The position numbers and the translations under genes were made by a program. The notes under the pieces were generated by a model. That model worked only from the letters and a program-made list of their open reading frames with translations. It was not told the origin of the DNA and did not search any database. Source: UBA981 sp942490995 (lineage in GTDB: Bacteria > Pseudomonadota > Gammaproteobacteria > Ga0077536). From it: a stretch of DNA of 64,000 nt. Below, piece by piece: positions 54,190 to 63,999 of this stretch. Positions within the stretch are counted from its first letter, which is position 1. Each line of letters begins with the position of its first letter. The DNA is taken from contig CALOBG010000014.1 in the NCBI GenBank assembly GCA_942490995.1, positions 186,001-250,000 on the forward strand. Reading direction: 5' to 3'.

Positions 54190-55695
54190 ATGAGCATCAC
54201 GGCGCACCGATCCGCCCATCCGCAGCTGCGCACCCGCGCCGCGATCGCGCTGGCCAGCCTGCTGGTCGTGGGCGCGCTGGTCGCCGCGACCGGCTGCCAG
54301 ACCACCAACTCGAACTACTGCTGCTCGACCGAGCAGTCGTGCAACGCCGCGGGCGGCTCGGGTGAGGCCACGCCCTGCACCGATCCGGCGCGGCCGTACT
54401 GCGACGACAGCGGCGAGTACGGCCCCGGCCGCACCTGCATTCCGGATCCGGGCGCCTCGTCGTGCGACGGGCCAGCCGACTGCACCACCGACGAGCGTCC
54501 GTTCTGCATCGGCGGCACGTGCTCGCAGTGCGAGGACGACACCAGCTGCGCGCCGGACCAGCCGGTCTGCGACGACGGCTCGCACCTGTGCGGCCCGTGC
54601 CTCGGCGACGGCGACTGCCTCGGCCGGACCGGCACGCTGCGCTGCTTCACCAGCGGCGGCGCGTGCGTGGCCTGCCTGGAGCCCGGTGACTGCACCAGCC
54701 TCGAGGCGCCGATCTGCGACACCGTCGCGCACGCATGCGTCGGCTGCAGCGCCGACGAGCAGTGCACCAGCGCGGTCTGCAACGCCGAGAGCGGCGCGTG
54801 CCTCGACGAGGCCAACGTCATCTACCTGTCGGCCTCGGGCCAGGGCAGCGGCACGTGCACGCGCGCCGCGCCGTGCAACTCGTTCGCGCTCGGCCTCGCC
54901 CAGGTCGGCGGCATGCGCACGACCATCAAGGCCGCGCCGGGCACGTACACCGGGCCGATCGCGATCAGCGGCGGCACCGTGACGATCCTCGCCGATGGCG
55001 CGACCGCGACGTCGAGCGTCATCGGCCAGACCATCCTCGCGGTGAGCGGCGGCGCCGACGCGACGATCGTCGGGCTGAAGGTCTCGGGCACGCAGGGCAA
55101 CACCGGCACGACGATCGCGGTGACCTGCAACGCGTCGACGCTGCGCATGCGGCGGGCCACGGTGGTCGACAACACCGCCGGCGCCGGCATGCTGATCACC
55201 GGCTGCCAGTACTCGCTGGTCAACAACGTCTTCGCGTCCAACGGCGCCCTGACCAGCCCGTTCGGCGGCATCCGGATCACCGACATCACCAGCGCCGGCC
55301 TGCACGAGTTCGACTTCAACACCGTCACCGGCAACGTCGGCACCACGAACACCGTCACCGGCGTCGAGTGCACCTCGATCGCGACGCCGCTGACATTCAC
55401 CAACAGCATCGTCCACGGCAACCTGACCTCGGGGCTCAGCGGCAAGCAGGTCGGCGACGACGGCGACTGCGCCTGGACGTACTCCGACATCGGCGCGCCG
55501 ACGGTGGTCGGCACGGGCAACGTCGACCTCGAGCCGATGTTCGTCGCCCCGGCCACCCGCAACTACCACCTGCAGCCGACCTCGCCGCTGCGCAACATCG
55601 CCGATCCGGACAGCACGGTCGCCACGGACTTCGACGGCGACGACCGTCCGGAAGGCGGACGCTCGGATATGGGCGCCGACGAGATCACGCCCTGA
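54190..55695 (+). CDS. Cys-rich plus beta-helix lipoprotein
   Basis: A 501-residue lipoprotein (lipobox AATGC). Residues ~45-205 hold Cys-rich units (CTTDERPFCIGGTCSQCEDD, CAPDQPVCDDGSHLCGPCLG) and ~210-500 a right-handed beta-helix with DUF1565-like start (IYLSASGQGSGTCTRAAPCN, IKAAPGTYTGPIAISGGTV) and a conserved end (GDDRPEGGRSDMGADE). It shares style with the beta-helix gene before it. A TATCAT -10 box (54155) and GGAG precede the ATG at 54190. Likely cell-surface; may bind polysaccharide. Confidence 0.85.
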   Translation: MSITAHRSAHPQLRTRAAIALASLLVVGALVAATGCQTTNSNYCCSTEQSCNAAGGSGEATPCTDPARPYCDDSGEYGPGRTCIPDPGASSCDGPADCTTDERPFCIGGTCSQCEDDTSCAPDQPVCDDGSHLCGPCLGDGDCLGRTGTLRCFTSGGACVACLEPGDCTSLEAPICDTVAHACVGCSADEQCTSAVCNAESGACLDEANVIYLSASGQGSGTCTRAAPCNSFALGLAQVGGMRTTIKAAPGTYTGPIAISGGTVTILADGATATSSVIGQTILAVSGGADATIVGLKVSGTQGNTGTTIAVTCNASTLRMRRATVVDNTAGAGMLITGCQYSLVNNVFASNGALTSPFGGIRITDITSAGLHEFDFNTVTGNVGTTNTVTGVECTSIATPLTFTNSIVHGNLTSGLSGKQVGDDGDCAWTYSDIGAPTVVGTGNVDLEPMFVAPATRNYHLQPTSPLRNIADPDSTVATDFDGDDRPEGGRSDMGADEITP

Positions 55696-55767
55696 GCGCG
55701 CGTCCGCCCGCGGTGCGCCGCGGTGCGCGCGGGTCGCACACCGCAGCACCGCGTCGGCGATTCGTGG

Positions 55768-55798
55768 TTGACCTCACCGGTGATCGGCGGCCTATGAT
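55768..55798 (+). promoter_or_regulatory. Promoter TTGACC-N19-TATGAT
   Basis: A -35/-10 pair upstream of a GGAGG site and an ATG at 55823. It probably drove the following Cys-rich gene before the repeat at 55929-56033 entered its 5' end. Confidence 0.5.
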
Positions 55799-55928
55799 GG
55801 CCGGGCCGGGTTGGAGGACGACATGCGCACGCGCGTCGCCACGAACGAGTCTCGTCTGCACCACCGCCTAGTACCGCCGACCCGAAGTTCTTCGGGTGCT
55901 CCGGAACGCAGCCTTCCTGTCGCTCATC

Positions 55929-56033
55929 CTGAGCGCAGGGCGAGCGAAGCGAGCCCGGAGTCGAAGGATGGGAAGAACGAATCTCGCCACCCGCCCTTCG
56001 GCTGCGGGCTCGCTTCGCTCGCCCTGCGCTCAG
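55929..56033. repeat. Intergenic hairpin repeat (29-bp perfect inverted repeat)
   Basis: Arms 55929-55957 and 56005-56033 are perfectly complementary over 29 bp (core GGGCGAGCGAAGCGAGCCC) with a 47-bp centre containing a second short complementarity (TCGAAGGATGGG / CCCGCCCTTCG). A related hairpin is at 40165-40215. Confidence 0.85.
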
Positions 56034-56050
56034 GGCGAGCGAGCGGATCG

Positions 56051-57817
56051 ATGGGTCGTTCGAGGAATGTCCCGTCCCAGCAGAACCTCAGGCCGGTCGT
56101 ACTCGTCCTGTCGCTGATCGCCACCGTCGCCCTCGCCGCCTGCGGCGGCAGCGACGCCGGTCCGCCCGACGCACCCGCCGCGATCTGCGGCAACGGCGTC
56201 GTCGAAGGCGCGGAGCAGTGCGACGACGGCAACGACCTCGACGACGATCCGTGCAGCACGCTGTGCCAGCTCACCTGCGGCGACGGCGTCGTCAGCGACG
56301 TCGAGCTGTGCGACCCGGGCATCGCGGCGGGCCAGCCGGGCGCGTGCCCGGACGACTGCGACGACGGCCTGGCGTGCACCACGGACCAGCTCACCGGCGA
56401 GGCGTGCCTGCGCAGCTGCAGCCACGGCGACATCACCGCCACCGATCCCGGCGACGGCTGCTGTCCCGCCGGCGCCAACGTCAACAACGACAGCGACTGC
56501 CCGGCCGGCTGCGGCAACGGCACGGTCGAGACCGGCGAGACCTGCGACACCGCGATCGCGGCCGGCCTCGACGGCGCCTGCCCGACCACCTGCGACGACG
56601 GGATCGCGTGCACGATGGACACCCGGTTCGTGCCCGACACCGGCGACTGCGGCGCGGTCTGCCAGTATGTCGAGATCACGGCGGCCGCCGAGGGCGACGC
56701 CTGCTGCCCCGCCGGGGCGACCTCGGCGAGCGACGGCGACTGCGCCGCCAGCTGTGGCGACGGCACGGTCGATGTCGGCGAGCGCTGCGACACCGCGATC
56801 GCTGGCGGCGACGCGGGCGCGTGCCCGACCGCCTGTGACGACGGCAACGCGTGCACGCTCGAGACCCTGATCAGCGCCGGCACCTGCGACGCGGTGTGCG
56901 CCGGCCCGACCATCACCGGCCCGGTCAACGGCGACGGCTGCTGCCCGGTGGTCGGCAACGCCAACAACGACGACGATTGCCTGCCCGACTGCGGCAACGC
57001 GGTCATCGAGGCCGGCGAGCAGTGCGACGACGGCGGCGAGGTCGCGGGCGACGGCTGCGACAGCGCCTGCCAGTTCGAGCCGATCGGCTTCCGCGTGGTG
57101 CAGCTGCGCGTCGTCGACCCGCACCTCTACGTCTCGCTGGGCGGCAGCTGCGCCGACATCACCACGTACGCCAACGACTCGCTGATCAAGCCGGCGATCG
57201 AGCAGGACGGCGACATGCCCGCTGACGGGCTGCTCGATCTGACCATCCTCAGCGTCTTCCAGCCGCTCGCGCAGAGCGCCGCGACCTCGCCCATGGACGT
57301 CGTCTTCGGCGAGTGCGCGGTGCCGTTCGACGCGACCAGCTGCACCGGCAGTCCCACCAGCGAGCGGGTCGACTCGACCGCGCACAACCAGGCCACCGGC
57401 GAGTGCCTGGGCATCCTGGCCGGCACGACCAACCCGGCCTACGCGGTCCCGGTCACGCCGGACGGCCCGTGCTACGTCAGCGACGCCGAGTCCATCAGCG
57501 TGCAGCTCGGCTCGGTGGTGGTGCCGCTCGAGGACGCGTACCTCGCCGGCACCTACGTCGGCAACCCGGCGACCCAGCTGGTCGACGGCCTGATCCGCGG
57601 CTTCATCAGCGAGGCGCAGGCGGCGGCCACCGTCCTGCCCGCGGATCTCCCGCTGGTCGGCGGGCAGCCGCTCAGCGCGCTGCTCTCGGGCGCCGCGGCC
57701 TGCACCAGCGGCACCATCCCCGCCGACGATCGCGACATCGGCCCGGGCGGCGTCCGCGGCTGGTACTTCTACGTCAACATCACGTCCGCCCGCGTGCCGT
57801 ACAGCGAGCTGCCCTGA
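56051..57817 (+). CDS. Cys-rich repeat lipoprotein
   Basis: A 588-residue lipoprotein from ATG 56051 (signal VVLVLSLIATVALAAC). It has ~7 Cys-rich units (CGNGVVEGAEQCDDGND, CGDGVVSDVELCDPGIAAGQ, CGNGTVETGETCDTAIAAGL) and a C-terminal ~220-residue domain (RVVQLRVVDPHLYVSLGGSC) without Cys-rich pattern. The frame is open back to an ATG at 55823 with good ribosome site and promoter, but that start would put ~76 residues, read from an inserted hairpin repeat, before the signal peptide. The first start is likely the ancestral one. Confidence 0.8.
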   Translation: MGRSRNVPSQQNLRPVVLVLSLIATVALAACGGSDAGPPDAPAAICGNGVVEGAEQCDDGNDLDDDPCSTLCQLTCGDGVVSDVELCDPGIAAGQPGACPDDCDDGLACTTDQLTGEACLRSCSHGDITATDPGDGCCPAGANVNNDSDCPAGCGNGTVETGETCDTAIAAGLDGACPTTCDDGIACTMDTRFVPDTGDCGAVCQYVEITAAAEGDACCPAGATSASDGDCAASCGDGTVDVGERCDTAIAGGDAGACPTACDDGNACTLETLISAGTCDAVCAGPTITGPVNGDGCCPVVGNANNDDDCLPDCGNAVIEAGEQCDDGGEVAGDGCDSACQFEPIGFRVVQLRVVDPHLYVSLGGSCADITTYANDSLIKPAIEQDGDMPADGLLDLTILSVFQPLAQSAATSPMDVVFGECAVPFDATSCTGSPTSERVDSTAHNQATGECLGILAGTTNPAYAVPVTPDGPCYVSDAESISVQLGSVVVPLEDAYLAGTYVGNPATQLVDGLIRGFISEAQAAATVLPADLPLVGGQPLSALLSGAAACTSGTIPADDRDIGPGGVRGWYFYVNITSARVPYSELP

Positions 57818-57839
57818 TCCCGGCGCGGCCGCGCGCGCG

Positions 57840-57845
57840 TACACT
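57840..57845 (+). promoter_or_regulatory. -10 box TACACT, leaderless type
   Basis: TACACT ends 8 nt before the GTG at 57854. Confidence 0.5.
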
Positions 57846-57853
57846 CCCCTGCG

Positions 57854-60800
57854 GTGACCGAGTCGGCCCAGGGACGGTACGAGCTGCGCGGCACGCTCGG
57901 TTCGGGCGGCATGGGCGTGGTCTACCGGGCGCTCGACCGGGTGCGCGACCGCGAGGTGGCGCTCAAGTCGCTGCGCACCACCGATGGCCGCGCGCTGTTC
58001 CGCTTCAAGCGCGAGTTTCGCGCGCTGTCCGATCTCGTCCATCCCAACCTGGTCGCGCTGCACGAGCTGACCACCGCGGGCGGCGAGTGGATGTTCGCGA
58101 TGGAGCTGATCGACGGCGAGCCGTTCTCGACGTGGGTGCGGCCGTCCGCCGCGGCGGGCGCGCCGGGGATCCTCGACGAGGCGCGCCTGCGCGACGCGCT
58201 GGGCCAGCTCGCCGACGGCCTCACCGCGCTGCACGAGGCCGGCAAGCTGCATCGTGATCTCAAGCCGTCGAACGTGCTGGTCGACCGCGGCGGCCGCGTC
58301 GTCATCCTCGACTTCGGGCTGGTGGTCAGCGTCGCGCGCAGCGACCACACCCACGAGCGCGCGGCGGTGGGGACGCCCGCGTTCATGGCGCCCGAGCAGG
58401 CCGGCGACCTGCCCCTGACCGCGGCCGCCGACTGGTACGCGGTCGGCGTGATGCTGTACGAGGCGCTGACCGGCGCCCGCCCGTTCGCCGGGCCGGTGGC
58501 GCAGCTGATGGCGCGCAAGCGGATCGAGGACCCACCGCCGCCGGACGTCGTCGATCCGTCGGTGCCGCCGGCGCTCGCGGCGCTGTGCGTCGCGCTGCTC
58601 GATCGCGCGCCGGCGCGTCGGCCCTCGGGGCGCGCGGTGCTGGCCGCGCTCGGGCGCGCGCCCTCGGCGGCCACCGAGAGCTGGCGCGCCAGGCCCGCCG
58701 CGCGCCGTTCGTCGGCCGGATCGCGGCGCGCGCCACGCTGCGCGACGCGATCACCGCCAGCCGCCGCGGCGGGCTGGTGCAGCTGGTGTCCGGCGCGTCG
58801 GGCATGGGCAAGACCGCGCTGATGCGCGCCTGCCTGGACGAGCTCGCCGACGACGCCGCGGCGATCGTCCTCGAGGGCCGGTGCTACGAGCGCGAGGCGG
58901 TGCCGTACAAGACGCTCGACGGCGTGGTCGACGAGCTGGCCGCGCACCTCGTCGAGCGCGGCCAGCGCCCCGACGGCCTGACCACCCGCGACCTGGCGGC
59001 GCTGCAGCGGGTGTTCCCGGTGCTGCGCCGGGTGCCGTGCCTGGCGGTGCCGACGCTGCCGGGCGCGGTCCCCAGCGATCCAGCCGAGCTGCGCCGCCGC
59101 GCGCTGGGCGCGCTGCGCCGGATCTTCGCCGGCCTCGCCCGCACCGGGCCGCTGGTGCTCGCGATCGATGACCTGCAATGGGGCGACACCGACGGCACCA
59201 CCGCGCTGGCCGAGCTGTGCGAGGGCGACGGCGACGACGACGCGGCGCCGCGCATGCTGGTGCTCGCGACCCATCGCGCCGAGGACGCCAGCACCAGCGA
59301 CGCCCTCGCGGTGCTGCGCGCGCGCGTCCCGTCGCGGCTCCGCGAGCTGACCCTGGGCGGGCTGGACGCGGCCGAGGCACACGCGCTGTGGAGTCAGCTC
59401 GCCGGCGCCGACGCGGCCGGCGCGGCCGGGGACGCGGCGGTGCGCGACGCCGAGGGCAGCCCGCTGCTGCTGGGCGAGATCGTGCAGGCGCGCGCCGCCG
59501 GCGCCGGGCGGGTCGACTCGGTCGACGCCGCGGTGCACGCGCGGCTCGCCCACCTCGACGCCGACGCGCAGGCGCTGCTCGACGTGGTCGCGGTGGCGAC
59601 CCGGCCGCTCCGGCTGGCGCTGGCGCCGCGCGCCGCGGGGATCGTCGACGCCGACGCCGCGGTGCGCGTGCTGCGCGCCCAGCGGCTGGTCCGCGTGCAT
59701 GGCGCCGATCCGATCGTCGAGCCGCGCCACGATCGCATCCGCGCCGCGGTGGTGAGCGTGCTGCCGGCGGCCCGACGGCGCGCGATCCACGCCAGCCTGG
59801 CCGCGACGCTGGCGGCCGACAGCAGGGACGACGTCGACCTGCCCGAGCTGATCGAGCACTGGCTGGGCGCGGGCGAGGGCGCGCAGGCCGGGGCGCTCGC
59901 CGAGCGAGCCGCCGGATCCGCCGAGGACCGGCTGGCGTTTCACCGCGCCGCGGAGCTGCTCGCGCTGGCGCTACGGCGCACCGAGCTCGACGGCGACCGC
60001 CGGCGCGCGCTGCTGACCCGGCGCGGCCACGCGCTCGCTTCGGTCGGGCGCCTGAGCGAGGCCGCGATCGAGCTGCGCGGCGCGGTCGCGCTCGCCACCG
60101 GCCGCGAGCGTCGCGAGCTCGAGCGCCTCGCCGTCGAGAACCTGCTGCGCGCCGGCCAGCTCGACCGCGGGCTGGAGGCCGCCGGCGCGCTGCTGCGCGA
60201 GCTGGGCGAGCGGTTGCCGCGACGGCCGCTGCTCGCCGCGGTCACCGAGCGGACGCGCCTGCGCCTGCGCGGCCTGCGCTTCACCGCGCGCGCAGAGGCC
60301 GACGTGCCCGCCGCGGTGCTCGAGCGCCTCGACGTCCTGTGGTCGGTGTGGAGCGGCCTGTCGTTCGCCGATCCGGTCCGCGGCGTCGCGCTGCAGGCGC
60401 GGCTGCTGCGCTACGCGCTCGACGCCGGCGAGCCCCGTCGTCTGGCGATGGCGCTGGGCGCGGAGCTGGGCTACGTCGCGATCGCCGGCGCGGCGGCGCC
60501 GCCGCGGCTCGCCGCGGTGCAGGCGCTGGGCGTCGAGCTCGCGCACGAGCTGGGTCAGGATGACGTGCGCGGCTTCATCGACGCCGGCAGCGGCGCCGGC
60601 GCCTACCTGGCCGGGCGGTTCCGCGAGGGCGTGACCACGCTCGACGCCGGCCTGGCGCGGCTGCGCGATCACCCCGCCTCGATGCGCTGGCAGATCGATC
60701 TCTGCGACATCCTGCGGGTCGCCGCGCTGTGGTGGCTGGGCGAGCTGCGCGCGCTGCGCCGCGCGCACACCGACGGCCTGCGCGCCGCCGACGACGGCGG

Positions 60801-61464
60801 CAGCGTCAACGCGCGGCGCCACCTGTGCAGCTGGCCGGGCAGCGTCGTGTGGTTGATCGAGGATCGGCCCGACGAGTCGCGGGCGCAGATCGAGCGGTCG
60901 ACCGTGGCCGCCGCGGACCAGGCCGGCGAGCGCTTCCACCTGCACCACTATCACGCGCTCGCGGGACGCGCCTACGCCGACCTCTACGAGGGCCGCGCTG
61001 ACGAGGCCCACCACCGGCTGGAGGCGGCGTGGCGACAGGTCGAGCGCGCCGGCGTGCTCCGCGTGCAGCTCGTCGAGATCGAGGCCCGCTACCTGCGCGG
61101 CGCCGCCGCGGTCGCCGCGACCGGCGCGGCCGGCGCGCCGCTCGCGCTGATGCAGCTCGAGCGCATCGAGCGCCACGGCGTCCCGCACGGCGCCGCGCTC
61201 GCCAGCGCGCTGGGCGCCGCGGTCGCGCTGGCACGCGGCCGCGGCGATCCCGCGATCGCCGCGCTGAGCGTCGCGCTGCGCGAGGCCGAGCGATCCGAGG
61301 CCGCCGCGCTCGCCAGCGCGATCCGACGCCGGCTGGGCGTGCTGCGCGGCGGTGAGCATGGCGCCGCGATGATCGGCGCGGCCGACGCGTGGCTGCGCAA
61401 GCAGGGCGTGGTGGCGCCGGCCGCGTTCGCCGCGATGATGGTCCCGTTGCCGCCGGCGGCGTGA
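57854..61464 (+). CDS. Ser/Thr protein kinase-AAA ATPase-TPR protein (one frameshift)
   Basis: A ~1,200-residue signalling protein. The PknB-type kinase domain (residues 8-270) has GSGGMGVVY, VALKSL (Lys-38), HRDLKPSN, DFG and GTPAFMAPEQ. A frameshift at about 58676-58682 (GAGAG run) moves to a second frame that begins ELARQARRAPFVGR, an AAA_16/STAND-like ATPase with Walker A SGASGMGKTAL and Walker B AIDDLQWGD, followed by a helical TPR-like region to the end. This kinase-ATPase-TPR layout is common in myxobacteria. Each half is otherwise intact, so one base error is the simplest view. Start GTG 57854. Confidence 0.88.
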
Positions 61465-61604
61465 AGGCCACGCGCGGCGCGCCGACCATCGTGCGCGCCG
61501 CGGCCGCCGGTGGCCACGGGTCTTACCCAGGCCTTACCGTCGCCGGCGCGAGCCCGAGCCATCCTGTCACCGCGCGCAGCCCGCGCGCGGAACAGGAGAT
61601 GACG

Positions 61605-62360
61605 ATGACGGCTCGATGGTTTCCGATCTTGATCTCGATGATGGCGACGGCGGCGACGGCGATCGCGTGCAGCCCGCGGCCCGCGACGCACGAGGCCGCG
61701 CGCGCGGTCGAGCCGACCGCGGTGCCCCAGGTGGCCGCGCCCGCCGACGCCGACGTCGTGGCCGCGCTGGCGGCGCGGCGCGCGATCGCGCTCGACCGGC
61801 TGCGCGCGTACCGGCTCGCCGCGGCGTACCCGGTCGACGCCGACGGCCTCCCGGCGGGTGTGTTCCGCGACGAGCACGGCGTCCGATGCCCGATGTCGGA
61901 GCTGATCTTCCTCTCCGGCCATCCCGCGCTGGTCGACGACGTGGTGCGGACCAACAACCGCCTGCGCCTCGCCGACGTGCACGACGGCCCGCTGCTGGCG
62001 TGGATGCAGACCTCGGGGCTGACCCGTGACGAGATCATCGCGGTGCAGGGCGTCATGGAGCTCAGCTTCGGCAACATCGAGGGCGGCAACGGGGAGGCGC
62101 TGCAGATCGTGTTCGCCGCGCCGGACGGCCTGCAGCGCGCCCACGCCGAGGTCACCGCCCGGCTCGTCGAGGCCGAGGCCGCGCTGCAGGCGGACACCCA
62201 GGCCAGCCTCGCGATCGCGGCCGCGCAGCTGCCGGCCGACGCCCGCGCGCAGGTGGTCGCCGGGCACGCCGCGACCGCGCCCGCCGCGGGTCAGCCGCGG
62301 ATCTCGCGCGCGATCATGGCGGCCCCGGCAGCGACGCGCCCGGCTCACCCGCGTCGATGA
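61605..62360 (+). CDS. Lipoprotein, unknown
   Basis: A 251-residue lipoprotein: signal ILISMMATAATAIAC, Ala-rich linker, and a helical domain with conserved-looking GVFRDEHGVRCPMSELIF, VVRTNNRLRLADVHDGPLLA and DEIIAVQGVMEL blocks. The second ATG (61605) sits 6 nt after AGGAG and is preferred to the ATG at 61599. Its 3' end overlaps the convergent fusion gene by 47 bp. Family not recognised. Confidence 0.75.
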   Translation: MTARWFPILISMMATAATAIACSPRPATHEAARAVEPTAVPQVAAPADADVVAALAARRAIALDRLRAYRLAAAYPVDADGLPAGVFRDEHGVRCPMSELIFLSGHPALVDDVVRTNNRLRLADVHDGPLLAWMQTSGLTRDEIIAVQGVMELSFGNIEGGNGEALQIVFAAPDGLQRAHAEVTARLVEAEAALQADTQASLAIAAAQLPADARAQVVAGHAATAPAAGQPRISRAIMAAPAATRPAHPRR

Positions 62361-63999
62361 ACCGCGCGCCGAGGCGCGCGGCGAAGCCGCGATCGGCGGC
62401 GCCACGGCCGAGGTGCACGCTGCGGGCGAGCGCGAGGCCGTGCCGGCGCGCCAGCACCAGGCCCAGGCCCGGCAGCGGCTTGCGACACCAGCACACCGGC
62501 GGGCCGGCGCCGTGCGGACACCAGACGATGTCGAGATCGGCGTCGTCACCGAGGAGCGCGCGGGTCCGCGCCGCGGTGGCGGCGATCGCGTCCGCGGTCG
62601 CGAGGCCCTCGGCGATCGCGGGCGCCCAGCAGGTCGCGACCAGGCGCCAGCCCGCGTCCCGCCACGCCCGCAGCGCGTCGCCCGCGCCGGGCCGCAGCAC
62701 GACGTCGTCGGGGTGGGTCGGCCGCCCGGCGCGGATCAGGTCATCGAGCTCGACGATCAGCGCGCGCTGCCCGGCCGGCCCGGGCGCCCGCGCGAACGCG
62801 ACGGTCGTGACCGACGCGAAGCCCTCGTCGAGGCGCGGCGGCTCGTACGCGCGCCGCCAGCGGAACTGCGCGCCCGGCGGCAGCAGGCCGGGATCCTGCT
62901 TGCTGGCTCGCTTGAGCTCGTCGGGCTCGAGCAGCCGACCGTGCCGCTCGAGCATGCGGATCACCGCGTTGACCTGGGCGTCCTCGAGCGAGGTGTCGAG
63001 CAGGACGCAGCGCGCGGCGACGCCGTGCCGCCGCGCCGCCGCGATCACCGGGGCGCGCGAGGCGCGCGACGGGTACGTGTTGTCGAGGACGACGTGGCGC
63101 TGCCCGGCCGCGAGGGTCTCGTCGAGGGCGCGCGCCAGCGCGTCGAGCGATCCGCCGCGGGTGTCGCGGTTGAGCCGGACGTGCCCGCGCTCGACGAAGG
63201 CCGCGACCTGGGTGGTCTTGCCGGCGGCGGGCAGGCCCATCAGGATCACGACCTCGCCCGCGTCGCCGACGTCCGGCGGCCGGACGGTCGGCGCGGCGCT
63301 GGGGCCGTGCCGCTCGAAGCGCCGGTCCAGGGCCGCGCGCGCGTCGTCGTCGAGGACCATCGCCTGCGCGCGGGCCGCGCTCTGCGCGGTCGCCACCGTC
63401 GTGGCGCCGGGCAGCGGCACGACCACCGGGGCCAGCATGCGCAGCCACGCGAGCGCCAGCTCGGCCGGTGAGACGCCGACGCGCGCGGCCTCGCGCTGCA
63501 GCACGAAGTCACGGGCCAGCCGCCTGGCGCCGGCGACGCCGCCCAGCGGCCGGTGCGCGAGCACGTGGATGCCACGCTCGACGCACAGCGCCAGCAGGCC
63601 GCCGCGCACGCAGCCCAGCTGCCACGGCGACAGCTCGACCTCGACGGCCGCGATCGGCGCGATCTCGAGCGCGGCCTCGAGCATCGTGCGATTGACGTTG
63701 CCGACGCCGATCGCGCGGACCACGCCCTCCTCGCGCAGCCGCGCGAGCGCGCGCACGCTGGTGGCCAGCGGCACCGCGGGGTCGACCGCGTGCAGCACGT
63801 AGAGATCGATCGGCGCGTCGGCGTCGCCGGTCAGGCGCGCGCGGCTGGCGCGCGCCGCGGCGGCCAGCGCCACGGCGCGGCCGTCGGGCACCCAGCGTCG
63901 CCCGGGTCGGGTCAGGCCGCCCTTGGTCACGACGGTCACCGCGGCGTCGGGACGCTGCGCGCGCGCACGCGCGACCAGCCGCTCGTTGTGGCCCGCGTC
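62314..63999 (-). CDS. Aldo/keto reductase-PNKP-like kinase-HAD fusion, 5' end outside window
   Basis: At least 561 residues, open to the right edge. From GTG 63939: an aldo/keto reductase domain lacking its N-terminal strands (DLYVLHAVDP, VRAIGVGNVN, GVSPAELALAWLRML); then ~225-395 a P-loop kinase closely patterned on the PNKP kinase domain (GLPAAGKTTQ, VRLNRDTRGG, VVLDNTYPSRASR, FRWRRAYEPPRLDEGF); then a HAD domain with the GmhB-type zinc pattern (WCPHGAGPPVCWCRKPLPG). The HAD nucleophile site reads VELDDL, with Glu in place of the usual first Asp. Possible RNA/DNA end repair or metabolite repair; unproven. Confidence 0.82.
   Translation of the reverse strand, partial: DAGHNERLVARARAQRPDAAVTVVTKGGLTRPGRRWVPDGRAVALAAAARASRARLTGDADAPIDLYVLHAVDPAVPLATSVRALARLREEGVVRAIGVGNVNRTMLEAALEIAPIAAVEVELSPWQLGCVRGGLLALCVERGIHVLAHRPLGGVAGARRLARDFVLQREAARVGVSPAELALAWLRMLAPVVVPLPGATTVATAQSAARAQAMVLDDDARAALDRRFERHGPSAAPTVRPPDVGDAGEVVILMGLPAAGKTTQVAAFVERGHVRLNRDTRGGSLDALARALDETLAAGQRHVVLDNTYPSRASRAPVIAAARRHGVAARCVLLDTSLEDAQVNAVIRMLERHGRLLEPDELKRASKQDPGLLPPGAQFRWRRAYEPPRLDEGFASVTTVAFARAPGPAGQRALIVELDDLIRAGRPTHPDDVVLRPGAGDALRAWRDAGWRLVATCWAPAIAEGLATADAIAATAARTRALLGDDADLDIVWCPHGAGPPVCWCRKPLPGLGLVLARRHGLALARSVHLGRGAADRGFAARLGARFIDAGEPGASLPGPP

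Noticed and set aside
56030..61359. Several long antisense frames under the Cys-rich and kinase-AAA genes
   Set aside because: Low-complexity Arg/Ala/Asp text expected from high third-position GC; no domain visible.
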